Of a DNA stretch of 64,000 bases, positions 1 to 7,777 are shown in pieces. Below the pieces are notes generated by a model. The model did not search any database and had not been told where the DNA came from. It saw nothing but the letters and a program-made list of their open reading frames with translations. The position numbers were made by a program, and so were the translations under genes. The stretch spans positions 6,149,001-6,213,000 of the forward strand of contig NZ_CP150917.1 in NCBI RefSeq assembly GCF_039908645.1. The letters are read 5' to 3'. Source of the stretch: Pseudomonas helvetica. GTDB lineage: Bacteria > Pseudomonadota > Gammaproteobacteria > Pseudomonadales > Pseudomonadaceae. The first letter of the stretch is position 1. Each line of letters begins with the position of its first letter.

Positions 1-466
1 CGACGAAGGATTCAGCCCAACGTTTTTGTTCGTACAATCCGATTTTTTCGATTTCAACCCAGTCATCTGCAGGAGCCGGTGCGGTATCCAGTCCGATTCG
101 AACCGATCCGTTCATGCGATTCATAAACCGGCGCCCAGGAGGGCTCGGGAGAGTAAAGGCTTCCCAGATAATTTTACGTAGCGGGTTATAGGTTTCGACG
201 TGCTGAGTAACGCTCAGCGCCTGCACATCGGTCAGCGTGACGGCGAGTGCGCTTTTATCTGTCTTGATGATTTTTAACGACGTAGCGAGTAGAGGGTCAT
301 TCAAAAGCTCAAAGAGGCTTTTGTAGCCAAATTCTTTCCAGCTAACGTTTGGATAGGCCTTACGAAGGAGGGTACCAAGCGCAGCCGCTGTAACCCAACG
401 ACTTGTGGGCTGCAGATTGCTTCCGACAATGCGGACGACTTCATTGAGATATTCTGACAAGTCCAT
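1..466 (-). CDS. Partial LOTUS/OST-HTH-like protein (C-terminus beyond window)
   Basis: Reading leftward from ATG 464-466, an open frame of 155 codons runs off the window edge. A Shine-Dalgarno AAGGGG lies 8 bases upstream. Residues about 20-57 (RWVTAAALGTLLRKAYPNV then SWKEFGYKSLFELL) have the pattern of the winged-helix OST-HTH/LOTUS domain: a helix, 'LG.LL...YP', then 'FGYKSL.ELL'. LOTUS domains in bacteria often accompany NYN or PIN nucleases and bind RNA, but no nuclease domain is visible in the part present. It is the leftmost cargo gene seen and is read in the same direction as the gene at 966-3065. Function unknown; the domain call is from pattern only. Confidence 0.6.
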   Translation of the reverse strand, partial: MDLSEYLNEVVRIVGSNLQPTSRWVTAAALGTLLRKAYPNVSWKEFGYKSLFELLNDPLLATSLKIIKTDKSALAVTLTDVQALSVTQHVETYNPLRKIIWEAFTLPSPPGRRFMNRMNGSVRIGLDTAPAPADDWVEIEKIGLYEQKRWAESFV

Positions 467-489
467 AGCTGATCCCCTTAGCAAAATAG

Positions 490-513
490 CCCCTTAGGCA
501 AAGGCCTAAGGGG
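490..513 (-). promoter_or_regulatory. Stem-loop upstream of the partial LOTUS-like gene, possible attenuator
   Basis: Perfect 10-bp stem (ccccttaggc / gcctaagggg) with a 4-base loop. It lies 24-47 bases upstream of the start codon at 466. The ribosome-binding segment of the gene (complement of 474-482, ccccttagc) repeats the 3' stem arm, so the 5' arm could pair with either. That arrangement would allow switching between a hairpin and a sequestered ribosome site. Inference only. Confidence 0.45.
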
Positions 514-913
514 TGATATCTTTAATTGCTTTGTGCAGGGGTTAGAGCTACTAGGGCAGTCTACGCAATCATCTGGACTGGGCGTGGTCAGTCGCCTGCA
601 AGCGACTCGCTGTCTAGATCCTAGTAATCTTCAGCTATCAGGTCCCACTGCTCGGTCATATTAACCTTCTCCCCTCACGCAGGCGTGAGCAGTAGCTGCG
701 GGTCATCAGCGGGTGGGAGTATTATCGGGAATTGCTGGATTGTCAATAAAGGCCTAAATCAAACCTGTCCATCCTGCCCATCCTGCCCATCCTACTGCCC
801 CCCTTAGGCCCGCCTGTGGGCTACAGCGGGCTCATAGTCTCAATTTTTTGGAAGGCTCAGAAGCCAAAGCGAATTGCCGCTCCTCTTCAATCGGCGTTGC
901 TATCACAAATTAT

Positions 914-957
914 AAGGCCCCAGCCTAGCTTGGCGCTCTGACTGAGACTGGGGACCT
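914..957 (-). terminator. Probable terminator after the 699-residue gene
   Basis: The arms aggccccag (915-923) and ctggggacct (948-957) pair with one bulge. On the minus strand the stem is followed by TTATAATTT. It lies 10-50 bases past the stop codon at 966. The loop is long, so this is a tentative call. Confidence 0.4.
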
Positions 958-965
958 AGAGAAAA

Positions 966-3065
966 CTACAGCGCGTCCAAGCGATAGCGGCTCTCAGACT
1001 CCTGAACTACCTTGAAAGCAGGCGGGTGAGGTGCATCTTTCGCTGGATCTACGTTGGTGACTTGAGCCACTGCGTCTCCGACTGCCCAATAATCGTTCTT
1101 GCGAGCGGCGGCCCATCGTCTGGAGCTTTCCTCGCGCCATTTCTTGACGTCGCCAATGTAACTTGCCTCGTCAGCCAGCTTGCCCAAGAACGCCATGAGA
1201 TCTTGGCCTCGCGGGATCACGTCTTCTGGGCTCATCCCATCCAACAGGATTGCGCTGAGGAGTAGCGCACGTGCTTGCGAAGAGAAGCGCGCGGTCAGAC
1301 GTGCGCCGTCATGGGTTTGCATGCTGAAAATGGCCAGCCAGGTGAGTAGATCCGCCTTTGCCCTGAAATCGCGAATAGCTGGTGCCATTAAAGGTTGCCC
1401 AGGGTTGGACATTGCGAGAGACACACCAACTACATAGTCGTCGTACTCGGCCAATTCTGGCATCGTAGCCTTGGTTAGCTCCCCGGCGCTTTGTACCTGT
1501 TCAACGCTGTTTCGCCGAATCATCACCGCACCGTAGGCTTGTACGATTCGGACGTGCAGTTGGTCGGGGGTCGCAAAACGTTTCACAAGGCCCAACACCT
1601 TTTCGATGCCGACAGTGGACGCGATGAAGCGCTGAGCTTGATGAGTCCCGCCCATAACTGACTCATCGATCTGGTAGTGTAAATCCAACCGATAGCGCGG
1701 AAGCGCCTCGGTCATCATGTGATCCCGCTCCACCTTAACGTTGGGCGTATCCATCGCCGCCAGCACCATTGGCGGGACGTCATCGACCGTCAACCACTCA
1801 TGAAGACGGACGTAGGTGATTTGGCGCTCGTAGAAACTCGGCCCACTGAGGTTATCCGTCATTGCCGATCGGGGACGCAACTGGCCATCAACGATGATCG
1901 GGCCAGTTGGTACGTCCATGGCGTCAGCGGGGAAACGACCATCGTCGAGCACCAGGCCATTGATGGCTACGAGGTCATTCTGGGAAGCATTCACCAGCTC
2001 AGGTTGTCCGTTGGCGAGCAGGCGGTCGATCTCAACTTCCCGGTGTATCGCGCCTGGCGCGAGCGAGAACATTTGCTCGGCACCGGCATACTCGATGTAG
2101 GTACGGTCGGGATGTCGAGGTTGCTCGTTGTCGACGTAGTCGTACACGACCATGCCACCGTCCTTGGCGAAGTGGATCACCCGATCATTGCCATCGCCCG
2201 GTTTGATGTTGCGCACCATTCCGCTGTGCTGAGGTTGTCGACCACACAACACAGCCGCCATCGCTTCGTAGATCCCACCGTCGCGGCTGATGACTGGAAC
2301 CATCCCGCGAAGTTGCCGGTTGATGATGCTGCGGCCGCGAAACACCCCGGCCTCGTTGAACAGCGAAATGATCTCGTAGCCTGGAGGCAACAGATCGTGT
2401 TGGCGCACTGCATCGAGCAGCGTTTTGTGTGATGCAGGAATGAGCACGTCCCTGACATAAGCATCGCGCAATGCGCTCATGTCGGCGATGGCCGAAAACT
2501 TCGCATCGGATTTCAGCGCTTCAAGCGTGGACGGTTGCAACTGACCGAGCGCGTCGACCAGGCCATCCCATACAAAGGTGTCGCCGGAATCTGCGATGGC
2601 GTAGCTAAAAGCCGGAGCGCCGAGACCTATCAGATCCGAAGCGGTTAGCTGCGCGAACCCAAGGTTGGCCACGTGCACGGCCGGGCGCAGACGATCATCG
2701 CGCAACGTCGACGGTGGGAGAGTACGGGCAGTAGCTCGGCAGGCATCCAGATGTTCAAGGTTGATCGCGGCCGCGATGGTCATCGCGTGTTCGAGTGGCA
2801 GATCGAGGTAATGCGCAATGCGCTGACCAACGAAGTCGATGACGTGATCCAACTGCAACGGTTGGCCGGTGAAGGCTGGCCCGTACTGCATGGCCGAGCT
2901 GCGAAGCTCGGCATACTTGCCGAAACCAACTACCTGGGCAAACGTCTCTTGCACGGAAGAAAGCGATGGTCGTGGATCTTGCGGAGCAAGTGGGTGCTTA
3001 CGCAGCTTGGAAATGGACTGTTTGATGCGGCCGCTCTCGAAGTCAGCCGAAGTAATACGAAGCAT
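966..3065 (-). CDS. Unrecognised 699-residue cargo protein
   Basis: A single uninterrupted frame of 699 residues. The ATG is preceded by GAGGAG at good spacing. I do not recognise a family over most of its length. Residues about 34-58 (SLSSVQETFAQVVGFGK...) resemble the short helical N-terminal motif 'S..Q..LA...GF..W..L' found in many mobile-element proteins annotated as glyoxalase-superfamily-like. The rest looks soluble, with no signal peptide, membrane segment, Walker motif or obvious catalytic signature. It starts 448 bases from the divergent gene at 3513, so the two may share a control region. It is cargo of the comM-inserted transposon. A defence or regulatory role is possible, but nothing in the sequence identifies one. 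Confidence 0.75.
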   Translation of the reverse strand: MLRITSADFESGRIKQSISKLRKHPLAPQDPRPSLSSVQETFAQVVGFGKYAELRSSAMQYGPAFTGQPLQLDHVIDFVGQRIAHYLDLPLEHAMTIAAAINLEHLDACRATARTLPPSTLRDDRLRPAVHVANLGFAQLTASDLIGLGAPAFSYAIADSGDTFVWDGLVDALGQLQPSTLEALKSDAKFSAIADMSALRDAYVRDVLIPASHKTLLDAVRQHDLLPPGYEIISLFNEAGVFRGRSIINRQLRGMVPVISRDGGIYEAMAAVLCGRQPQHSGMVRNIKPGDGNDRVIHFAKDGGMVVYDYVDNEQPRHPDRTYIEYAGAEQMFSLAPGAIHREVEIDRLLANGQPELVNASQNDLVAINGLVLDDGRFPADAMDVPTGPIIVDGQLRPRSAMTDNLSGPSFYERQITYVRLHEWLTVDDVPPMVLAAMDTPNVKVERDHMMTEALPRYRLDLHYQIDESVMGGTHQAQRFIASTVGIEKVLGLVKRFATPDQLHVRIVQAYGAVMIRRNSVEQVQSAGELTKATMPELAEYDDYVVGVSLAMSNPGQPLMAPAIRDFRAKADLLTWLAIFSMQTHDGARLTARFSSQARALLLSAILLDGMSPEDVIPRGQDLMAFLGKLADEASYIGDVKKWREESSRRWAAARKNDYWAVGDAVAQVTNVDPAKDAPHPPAFKVVQESESRYRLDAL

Positions 3066-3512
3066 GTGAACTCCTCAGGCAGGGGCACAGTGTTCGTGGT
3101 AGCTGGCGGGCCGGTGTGCACCTGACTATGAGTCAAGCTCGTATAAAAAGAATGGGGTTAGTACGTGGAGCGGGTGGTTTCGTTTCCTGAGAATTCGCGC
3201 GAGGCCAGCAGCACCGAACGAAACCAGTCCGGATTCCGCAAATGGTAGAGAGCAAAAAAGTAATGTCAAGCAAGATCAACCAAAGCCGCGCTCTGCGGGG
3301 CCTGGAGGAAGGCACGCGATAGGCGCATGTACAAGAAATATGTGAGGATCTGGTTATCCCTCACTAAGGTGTAAGGGAGCTTCGTATAGCAGAACTTTGC
3401 AAGCCATTGCCATCCGACGCCTCAATTGCAGCGGCGTTTCAGCGGAGCTTGATAGCAAATAGATATCACCCTGTGATATTGCTAGACCTTTCTCCAAGCA
3501 AAGGAAATGCTC
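3066..3512. promoter_or_regulatory. Divergent control region with operator-like inverted repeats
   Basis: A 447-base gap between divergent genes. A 9-bp inverted repeat, ggtttcgtt (3176-3184) and aacgaaacc (3217-3225), is present. Nearer the 3513 gene, gatatcac-cct-gtgatatt (3462-3480) forms an imperfect palindrome flanked by agcaa and ttgct. It overlaps a plausible -35 (TTGATA, 3449-3454) and a -10-like TGATAT (3474-3479). Repression of the downstream operon by a dimeric regulator is a reasonable inference. No convincing gene was seen here. Confidence 0.45.
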
Positions 3513-3836
3513 ATGTCTGGAACCGGAGGCCCTCAAGGCCCAACCATCGAAACGCCAGTGACCTGCGACCAACTGTCATTCAGTGCCCAACTGGCCTCGC
3601 CCAAAGAAGAAATCGTAGATCAACTGCAAGTCGACGACATTCTGGACATCGTATCTGGAGAGCAGAACGGACAGTCCGTTGTGCATGCACTGTGGCGCGG
3701 CCAAGTCGCCGGCGGGCTAGCCGACCCACGACTCCAGCGGCTCAGGATCTGCATGAGCGAAGGCTATATATATGCAGCCAGAGTCATTGCAATCAACAAC
3801 GGGCAGGTGCGGGTCCTCATTTACCCCGTCAAATAA
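3513..3836 (+). CDS. Small protein with Gly-rich N-terminus, first gene of the QueC-like operon
   Basis: 107 residues starting at ATG 3513, which has AAGGA 7 bases upstream; the in-frame ATG at 3507 is too close to that site. The N-terminus (MSGTGGPQGP) is Gly/Ser/Pro-rich and probably flexible. The rest is a compact beta-rich domain with 'LQVDDILDIV', 'GQVAGGL', 'RLRICMSEG' and 'GQVRVLIYP'. I recall small proteins of this pattern, with an MSG-type glycine-rich start, in bacterial accessory islands, but cannot name the family. The next gene starts 15 bases downstream with its own AAGGAG site, so this is the first gene of a four-gene unit. QueC-like enzymes in immunity have recently been linked to protein N-terminal modification. 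This protein is therefore a candidate partner or substrate, by inference. Confidence 0.7.
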   Translation: MSGTGGPQGPTIETPVTCDQLSFSAQLASPKEEIVDQLQVDDILDIVSGEQNGQSVVHALWRGQVAGGLADPRLQRLRICMSEGYIYAARVIAINNGQVRVLIYPVK

Positions 3837-3851
3837 AGCAAGGAGCGCTTA

Positions 3852-5060
3852 ATGATTGCTATCGCAGGAGGTGTGTACAGAGAGCGGTGCTTGCGACCAA
3901 GCTGGGAGGAGTCCTACGGATCCGCCGGCAGAGCCGCCACGGCGCTTTCACGATTTGGGGCCGAGGTCGAACTTCATAGCTTTCTCGACAGCGAATCGCT
4001 GTTCATCATGAACAATCGCGCCGCGTTGGAAGGCTTCAAGCTCGTTCCGACGCAAACGACCCAAAGCGTAGCGTTCGACTACATCCACGGCCTTTCCACG
4101 CCGCAGATCAGTTATCAATCGGCCGACTTCGGCACCGCCTTGCACATCCAGACCTCACGCGTTCTTCGATTCGGAATGATCGAAGGTACAGCGGTGATCG
4201 ATGCCGAATACGCCGTCTACGATCCTCAGAGCGCTGAGAACCCCGAACTGTTCACAACCAACGGTTCCAAAGCAAAGCATTTGGCCCTTGTTTTAAACCG
4301 CAACGAAGCGCAACGGCTGTGCGGTTGTGAGCGGCCTCCAGCAGAGCTGGCTGAGCTACTGGCGCAAAAAGAGGGTGCCGAGGTAGTCATTATCAAGATG
4401 GGACCGCTAGGAGCACTGGTCTACGAGCGCGGAGAAATCACGTCGATTCCTGCCTATGGAACGAAACGAGTCTGGAAGATTGGCTCGGGTGACACCTTTG
4501 CGGCCCACTTTGCGTATGCGTGGCTGGAACAGGGCCAAAAAGCGCGTGAAGCAGCGGCTATCGCCTCCAGAGCGACTGCTTTCTACTGCGAAACCCAGGG
4601 ATACCCCACGCCCAAGCTGCTCGCCAAGTACACACCCGAACCGCTGCAAGCCTCCGACCGCTACAGAAACGGGTACACGCCACAGGTATACTTGGCAGGC
4701 CCATTCTTCACACTGGCTCAGCTTTGGATCATTCGTGAAGCGCAGAACGACCTGCAAGCGATGGGCTTACGTGTGTTTTCCCCCTATCACGATGTAGGAC
4801 TGGGATCGGCCGAAGATGTCGTCGAGCTGGATCTTAAGGCGATTCAAGACTGCGATCTGCTGTTCGCCATCGGCGATGGCTTGGACTCGGGAACTGTTTA
4901 CGAGATCGGTTACGCCAGAGCCCTGTCCAAGCCGGTCGTGCTGTACTCGGAGAACGAATCGGCCCAGGACAAGAAGATGATGGAAGGCTCGGATTGCCGG
5001 ATCTGCGATGACTACGTGACATCCATCTACCAGACAGTCTGGGAGGCAATCAAACTATGA
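3852..5060 (+). CDS. PfkB-type sugar/nucleoside kinase fused to nucleoside 2-deoxyribosyltransferase
   Basis: 402 residues in two domains. Residues 1-about 250 are a ribokinase/PfkB-like kinase: NRNE near 149-152, the phosphate-binding and catalytic motif IGSGDTF (210-216) with Asp214 as the expected base, and helical packing after it. Residues about 277-402 are a nucleoside 2-deoxyribosyltransferase (PF05014-type) domain: YLAGPFF (280-286), PYHD (311-314), then DSGTVYEIG (345-353) with Glu351 as the expected nucleophile. The N-terminal lid segment is short and begins MIAIAGG. The start has a strong AAGGAG site. The stop overlaps the next ATG (ATGA), implying translational coupling with the QueC-like gene. 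The fusion suggests phosphorylation of a nucleoside or sugar coupled with breaking or exchanging the base-deoxyribose bond. The substrate is unknown. Confidence 0.85.
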   Translation: MIAIAGGVYRERCLRPSWEESYGSAGRAATALSRFGAEVELHSFLDSESLFIMNNRAALEGFKLVPTQTTQSVAFDYIHGLSTPQISYQSADFGTALHIQTSRVLRFGMIEGTAVIDAEYAVYDPQSAENPELFTTNGSKAKHLALVLNRNEAQRLCGCERPPAELAELLAQKEGAEVVIIKMGPLGALVYERGEITSIPAYGTKRVWKIGSGDTFAAHFAYAWLEQGQKAREAAAIASRATAFYCETQGYPTPKLLAKYTPEPLQASDRYRNGYTPQVYLAGPFFTLAQLWIIREAQNDLQAMGLRVFSPYHDVGLGSAEDVVELDLKAIQDCDLLFAIGDGLDSGTVYEIGYARALSKPVVLYSENESAQDKKMMEGSDCRICDDYVTSIYQTVWEAIKL

Positions 5061-5662
5061 AAATCGCACTCTTGCTGTCCGGTGGTATGGATTCACTGTC
5101 TCTGGCTTGGTGGAAGCGGCCGGATCTTGCGTTCACTCTCAACTACGGACAGCTCGCAGCTCGAGCTGAGATTGCTGCGTCCAAAGCCATTTGTGAGCGG
5201 TTGGAAATAGCGCATCACGTACTGGAAATCGATTGTCGTGGACTGGGCTCCGGCGACATGGCGGGAACGACTGCCGATGGCCTGGCACCGGCATCTGATT
5301 GGTGGCCTTATCGCAATCAGATGCTGATCACGCTGGCTGCAATGAAGGCGATCTCCTACGGCGTGACTCACCTGTGGCTGGGCACGGTAAAGTCCGATGG
5401 AGCCCACCGGGACGGGACCCCTGAGTTTGTGAGTGCCATCAGCGAGCTGATGTCACTTCAGGAAGGAGGAATGAAAGTTGAGGCTCCCGCGATTGCGCTC
5501 TCGACCCAAGAACTGGTCCGGGCCTCAGGTATTCCCTCGGGGTATCTAGCATGGGCGCACAGTTGCCATAAAGCAGATGTTCCCTGCGGAAACTGTCGTG
5601 GCTGCAACAAGTATTTCCAGGTATTTGAAGAGGTCGGCTATGACTTGGATCGACCTGGGTAA
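5057..5662 (+). CDS. QueC-like ATP-pyrophosphatase (7-cyano-7-deazaguanine synthase family)
   Basis: 201 residues, a little shorter than housekeeping QueC (about 220-230). The PP-loop SGGMDS is at 8-13, NYGQ at 29-32, WWPYRNQ at 82-88 (QueC has 'P.RN' here) and DGTPEF at 119-124. The four-cysteine zinc site is complete: Cys170, Cys177, Cys180 and Cys183. QueC converts 7-carboxy-7-deazaguanine to preQ0 using ATP and ammonia. QueC homologues also occur in phage-defence systems (QatC of Qat, Cap9 of type IV CBASS). Because it sits in transposon cargo, coupled by a 4-base overlap to a nucleoside-processing fusion and overlapping a nitroreductase gene, a specialised role is more likely than queuosine synthesis. 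The fold is certain; the reaction is not. Confidence 0.9.
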   Translation: MKIALLLSGGMDSLSLAWWKRPDLAFTLNYGQLAARAEIAASKAICERLEIAHHVLEIDCRGLGSGDMAGTTADGLAPASDWWPYRNQMLITLAAMKAISYGVTHLWLGTVKSDGAHRDGTPEFVSAISELMSLQEGGMKVEAPAIALSTQELVRASGIPSGYLAWAHSCHKADVPCGNCRGCNKYFQVFEEVGYDLDRPG

Positions 5663-6314
5663 CCCAACGCCAAAATGCTTGAGCACGCCATACCAGCCAG
5701 TGGACTGGGCAACGGGGGCTATTCAAAGACTGCCGGCGGGTTCTGCCATGTCGACGCCGCCGTTGCTGCAGGTGCTTGAGGAGCGCCGGTCCGTGCGTGA
5801 TTTTGCGCCTCTGGAAGACATGGGGTTGGCCAACTTCCTTTGGTACGCCTGCCGCAGTCACGATACTTGGGCATCCGAACTGGGTTATGAGCTTGAGTAT
5901 CGTGCCTCGCCATCAGCCGGGGCGATCCACCCCATTCACCTCATCATGAAGCGGCCAGAGGATCCTCGCTGGTGGCTTTATGAGCCCCGAGGGCACTTTC
6001 TCGCGGAGCTCACCGCAGCACCGCTGCGACTAAATGGACTGTGGGAGCAGAGCCAGCAGGTGGTCAGTGCCCCACAAGCCACTCTCATTCTGTTTTTGGC
6101 AGAACCCGGCAAGACTTTGGCCAAATACCAGAACGGATGCAGTTTGATATGGCGGGATGCAGGCGCGCAGTTGGCAACAATGGCGTTGGCTGCACGCGCC
6201 ATGAAACTCAACTTCTGCCCGCTGGGCGTCACGGGCGAGCCTTGGGCGGGCTCCCTAGCCGAGCAGGGTCAACTGGTTGGTGTCGGTCTTGCTCTTCTTG
6301 GACGCGCTCCGTGA
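5640..6314 (+). CDS. SagB-type nitroreductase-family flavoprotein
   Basis: 224 residues from ATG 5640, preceded by GAAGAGG and overlapping the QueC-like gene by 23 bases; an upstream in-frame start inside that gene is less likely. Nitroreductase-fold features are LEERRSVRDF (46-55, flavin-phosphate contact), the PSAGAIHPI segment (91-99) typical of SagB-type members, and DAGAQLATMALAARAMKL (173-190). These enzymes use FMN for two-electron redox chemistry, such as azoline oxidation in peptide maturation. No E1 or YcaO cyclisation partner is encoded nearby, so the substrate may instead be a modified base or a base-protein conjugate (inference). Its last 60 bases overlap, tail to tail, the end of the glycosylase gene on the other strand. 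Confidence 0.85.
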   Translation: MTWIDLGNPTPKCLSTPYQPVDWATGAIQRLPAGSAMSTPPLLQVLEERRSVRDFAPLEDMGLANFLWYACRSHDTWASELGYELEYRASPSAGAIHPIHLIMKRPEDPRWWLYEPRGHFLAELTAAPLRLNGLWEQSQQVVSAPQATLILFLAEPGKTLAKYQNGCSLIWRDAGAQLATMALAARAMKLNFCPLGVTGEPWAGSLAEQGQLVGVGLALLGRAP

Positions 6315-7088
6315 GCGTCGTTCAGGAGCAGCATGCCCCATACCCATGATGTTATGGACAGTGGCCGAAGAGGACATCATCTCCAGCCAGATCAACGCGT
6401 CCAGTTCAGAGGCTCGAACCCCCAGCCCTTTACTGAAGTGGATGAACTGCTCTTCCAGCTCGAGGTAGTGGCGCTCAACCGTCAGGCTCTGCTCAAAGAA
6501 CTTGCCCAGCAAACCCGCACGCAGAATGTGAATATCAAGAATGGCAACGTCGTCCGCGTCTAGCCAGTTACGTGCCACCCATGAAGCGGTCTTGTAGCCG
6601 ATGCCAGGAACATCCAGCAGCCAGTCTCGAAGGGCCCGCCCAGTACTCAAAGGGGCGCATTCAGTGGCTAGCTTCTGCAGAGCGGCAGCCAAGTATCGGG
6701 CTTTCTGCTTGGCGAAACGGTAGCGAACAGTACGTCCTTCCACCGCGATCGGCTCCTTGAGCCATTCCAGCAACATGTCCTCAGACGGTGGCTGATCACC
6801 AAACGCACCACGTGTTTTGACATGCTGGAAAGCCGCCAGTCCCACGCTGGCAGGAATGCCGTGACCGCCCAGCAGACAAGCTCCCACCTCTTCCTTCAAA
6901 GTCGCACCGAGCTTGTAGTTGATGCGCTCACCTTGAAGACGACGGGCATACACCTGGTAGGCCCAGTATGCCGGGGTCGGAAATGCTTCAATGGCACCCC
7001 ACGGAACGCCAGGAATCACTTCCGTATCAGGGGTCGGCAACTCAACGTTGAAGACCACGTGATCCATGAATATCGCGCCCAGTTGCAT
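6255..7088 (-). CDS. OGG2-like HhH-GPD DNA glycosylase/lyase
   Basis: 277 residues. The C-terminal half contains the helix-hairpin-helix and catalytic region: LDVPGIGYKTASWVARN, then VAILDIHIL. By analogy with OGG1/OGG2 the lysine of GYKTAS would be the Schiff-base nucleophile and the aspartate of ILDIHI the general acid. A basic, low-complexity tail (RRSRSASKKSK) ends the protein. Such enzymes excise oxidised or modified purines, classically 8-oxoguanine. The ATG shares one base with the methylase stop (TGATG), so the two genes are translationally coupled. Its 3' end overlaps the nitroreductase gene by 60 bases. It could protect against, or attack DNA carrying, a particular modification; the target is unknown. 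Confidence 0.85.
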   Translation of the reverse strand: MQLGAIFMDHVVFNVELPTPDTEVIPGVPWGAIEAFPTPAYWAYQVYARRLQGERINYKLGATLKEEVGACLLGGHGIPASVGLAAFQHVKTRGAFGDQPPSEDMLLEWLKEPIAVEGRTVRYRFAKQKARYLAAALQKLATECAPLSTGRALRDWLLDVPGIGYKTASWVARNWLDADDVAILDIHILRAGLLGKFFEQSLTVERHYLELEEQFIHFSKGLGVRASELDALIWLEMMSSSATVHNIMGMGHAAPERRSRSASKKSKTDTNQLTLLG

Positions 7089-7777
7089 CAGGCTGCCTCC
7101 TCGGCGTCACCGTATTGTTCCTGCATCCATTGCAGCAAATCATAGCGCTCTGCTGCGTCCATGCTTTCGATACGATCCCGCAACCGCGCCTGCCGGCGCT
7201 GAATGGTTTGGCGATCACGAAAGGTTGTACCCAAATATCTAGAGTCGTGAAGACGAGTAGGTGGTTCAAAATTCATCCACACGACTTCCTCGCGCACATC
7301 CACGTGAGTCTTGGCCTGGAAGGTCACTTTGCGCCACCCGGCCAACTCCACGTCGTATAGCTCGTTGTCATAGCCAGACAGCATCACCATGCACGGCAAT
7401 GCTTTGAGCAACTGCAACAAGCGGACATGGTCGGCCTGCGTGTAATCACAGCGGTAAACCTTGGCTCTTCTACGTGTTTGCGGCACGTACGGTGGATCGA
7501 CATACACCAGCTCATCACCGGTGAATTCATAGCTCTCTAAAAAGCCGATAGCATCAGTCTCTTCAAGCTCACAAATCCCTGGCAACTCTGTGCGCCAACG
7601 GTCAATGACCTTCGCATCCAGATCGAGCCCGATGCTGCGCTGCGCAGGTTTCTTGTTGCGCATGACAGCACCGCCGCCAAGGTGCGATTCGATGTAGGTC
7701 TGATGCGGTGGCATCAGGTTGATCAAGTGCTGGTAGCACTTTCCTTTTCCGCCTGGATATCTCATGCACTCAAGCAT
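7088..7777 (-). CDS. D12-class adenine-specific DNA methyltransferase (Dam-like)
   Basis: About 229 residues from ATG 7777 (MLECMRYPGGKG); the ATG at 7765 is the alternative, and a frame reaching 7867 has no family-like sequence before this. Motif I is the characteristic RYPGGKGK near the N-terminus and motif IV is DPPYVP at mid-protein. This is the MT-D12 (Dam/DpnM-like) arrangement, transferring methyl to N6 of adenine. It is shorter than E. coli Dam (278). It forms an overlapping two-gene unit with the glycosylase downstream. A perfect palindrome centred on AGATCT touches the start codon and may be an autoregulatory site. The recognition sequence cannot be read from the protein. Confidence 0.88.
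   Translation of the reverse strand: MLECMRYPGGKGKCYQHLINLMPPHQTYIESHLGGGAVMRNKKPAQRSIGLDLDAKVIDRWRTELPGICELEETDAIGFLESYEFTGDELVYVDPPYVPQTRRRAKVYRCDYTQADHVRLLQLLKALPCMVMLSGYDNELYDVELAGWRKVTFQAKTHVDVREEVVWMNFEPPTRLHDSRYLGTTFRDRQTIQRRQARLRDRIESMDAAERYDLLQWMQEQYGDAEEAA

Larger units (their letters stand above)
467..965. other. Intergenic stretch rich in small inverted repeats
   Basis: About 500 bases without a convincing gene. Visible structures are the 490-513 hairpin, an agtcgc/gcgact hairpin near 592-610, a ctcacgc/gcgtgag hairpin near 676-691, and three near-tandem copies of 'ccatcctgc' near 770-795. A gcccgc/gcgggc inverted pair lies near 809-832. The hairpin at 914-957 is listed separately. 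A structured leader or small RNA is possible but not shown. Confidence 0.4.

Noticed and set aside
768..795. CRISPR-like tandem repeat
   Set aside because: Only three imperfect 9-base units without spacers.
3133..3315. Small minus-strand gene between divergent cargo genes
   Set aside because: No ribosome site or protein-like pattern; it lies in the control region.
5057..5662. Housekeeping queC of the queuosine pathway
   Set aside because: It is shorter than usual, sits in transposon cargo, and overlaps a nucleoside-processing fusion and a nitroreductase rather than queD, queE or queF.
3513..7777. Qat or type IV CBASS system
   Set aside because: No CD-NTase, TGT-like Cap10, Qat ATPase or TatD-like nuclease is encoded nearby; only the QueC-like and OGG-like parts are shared.
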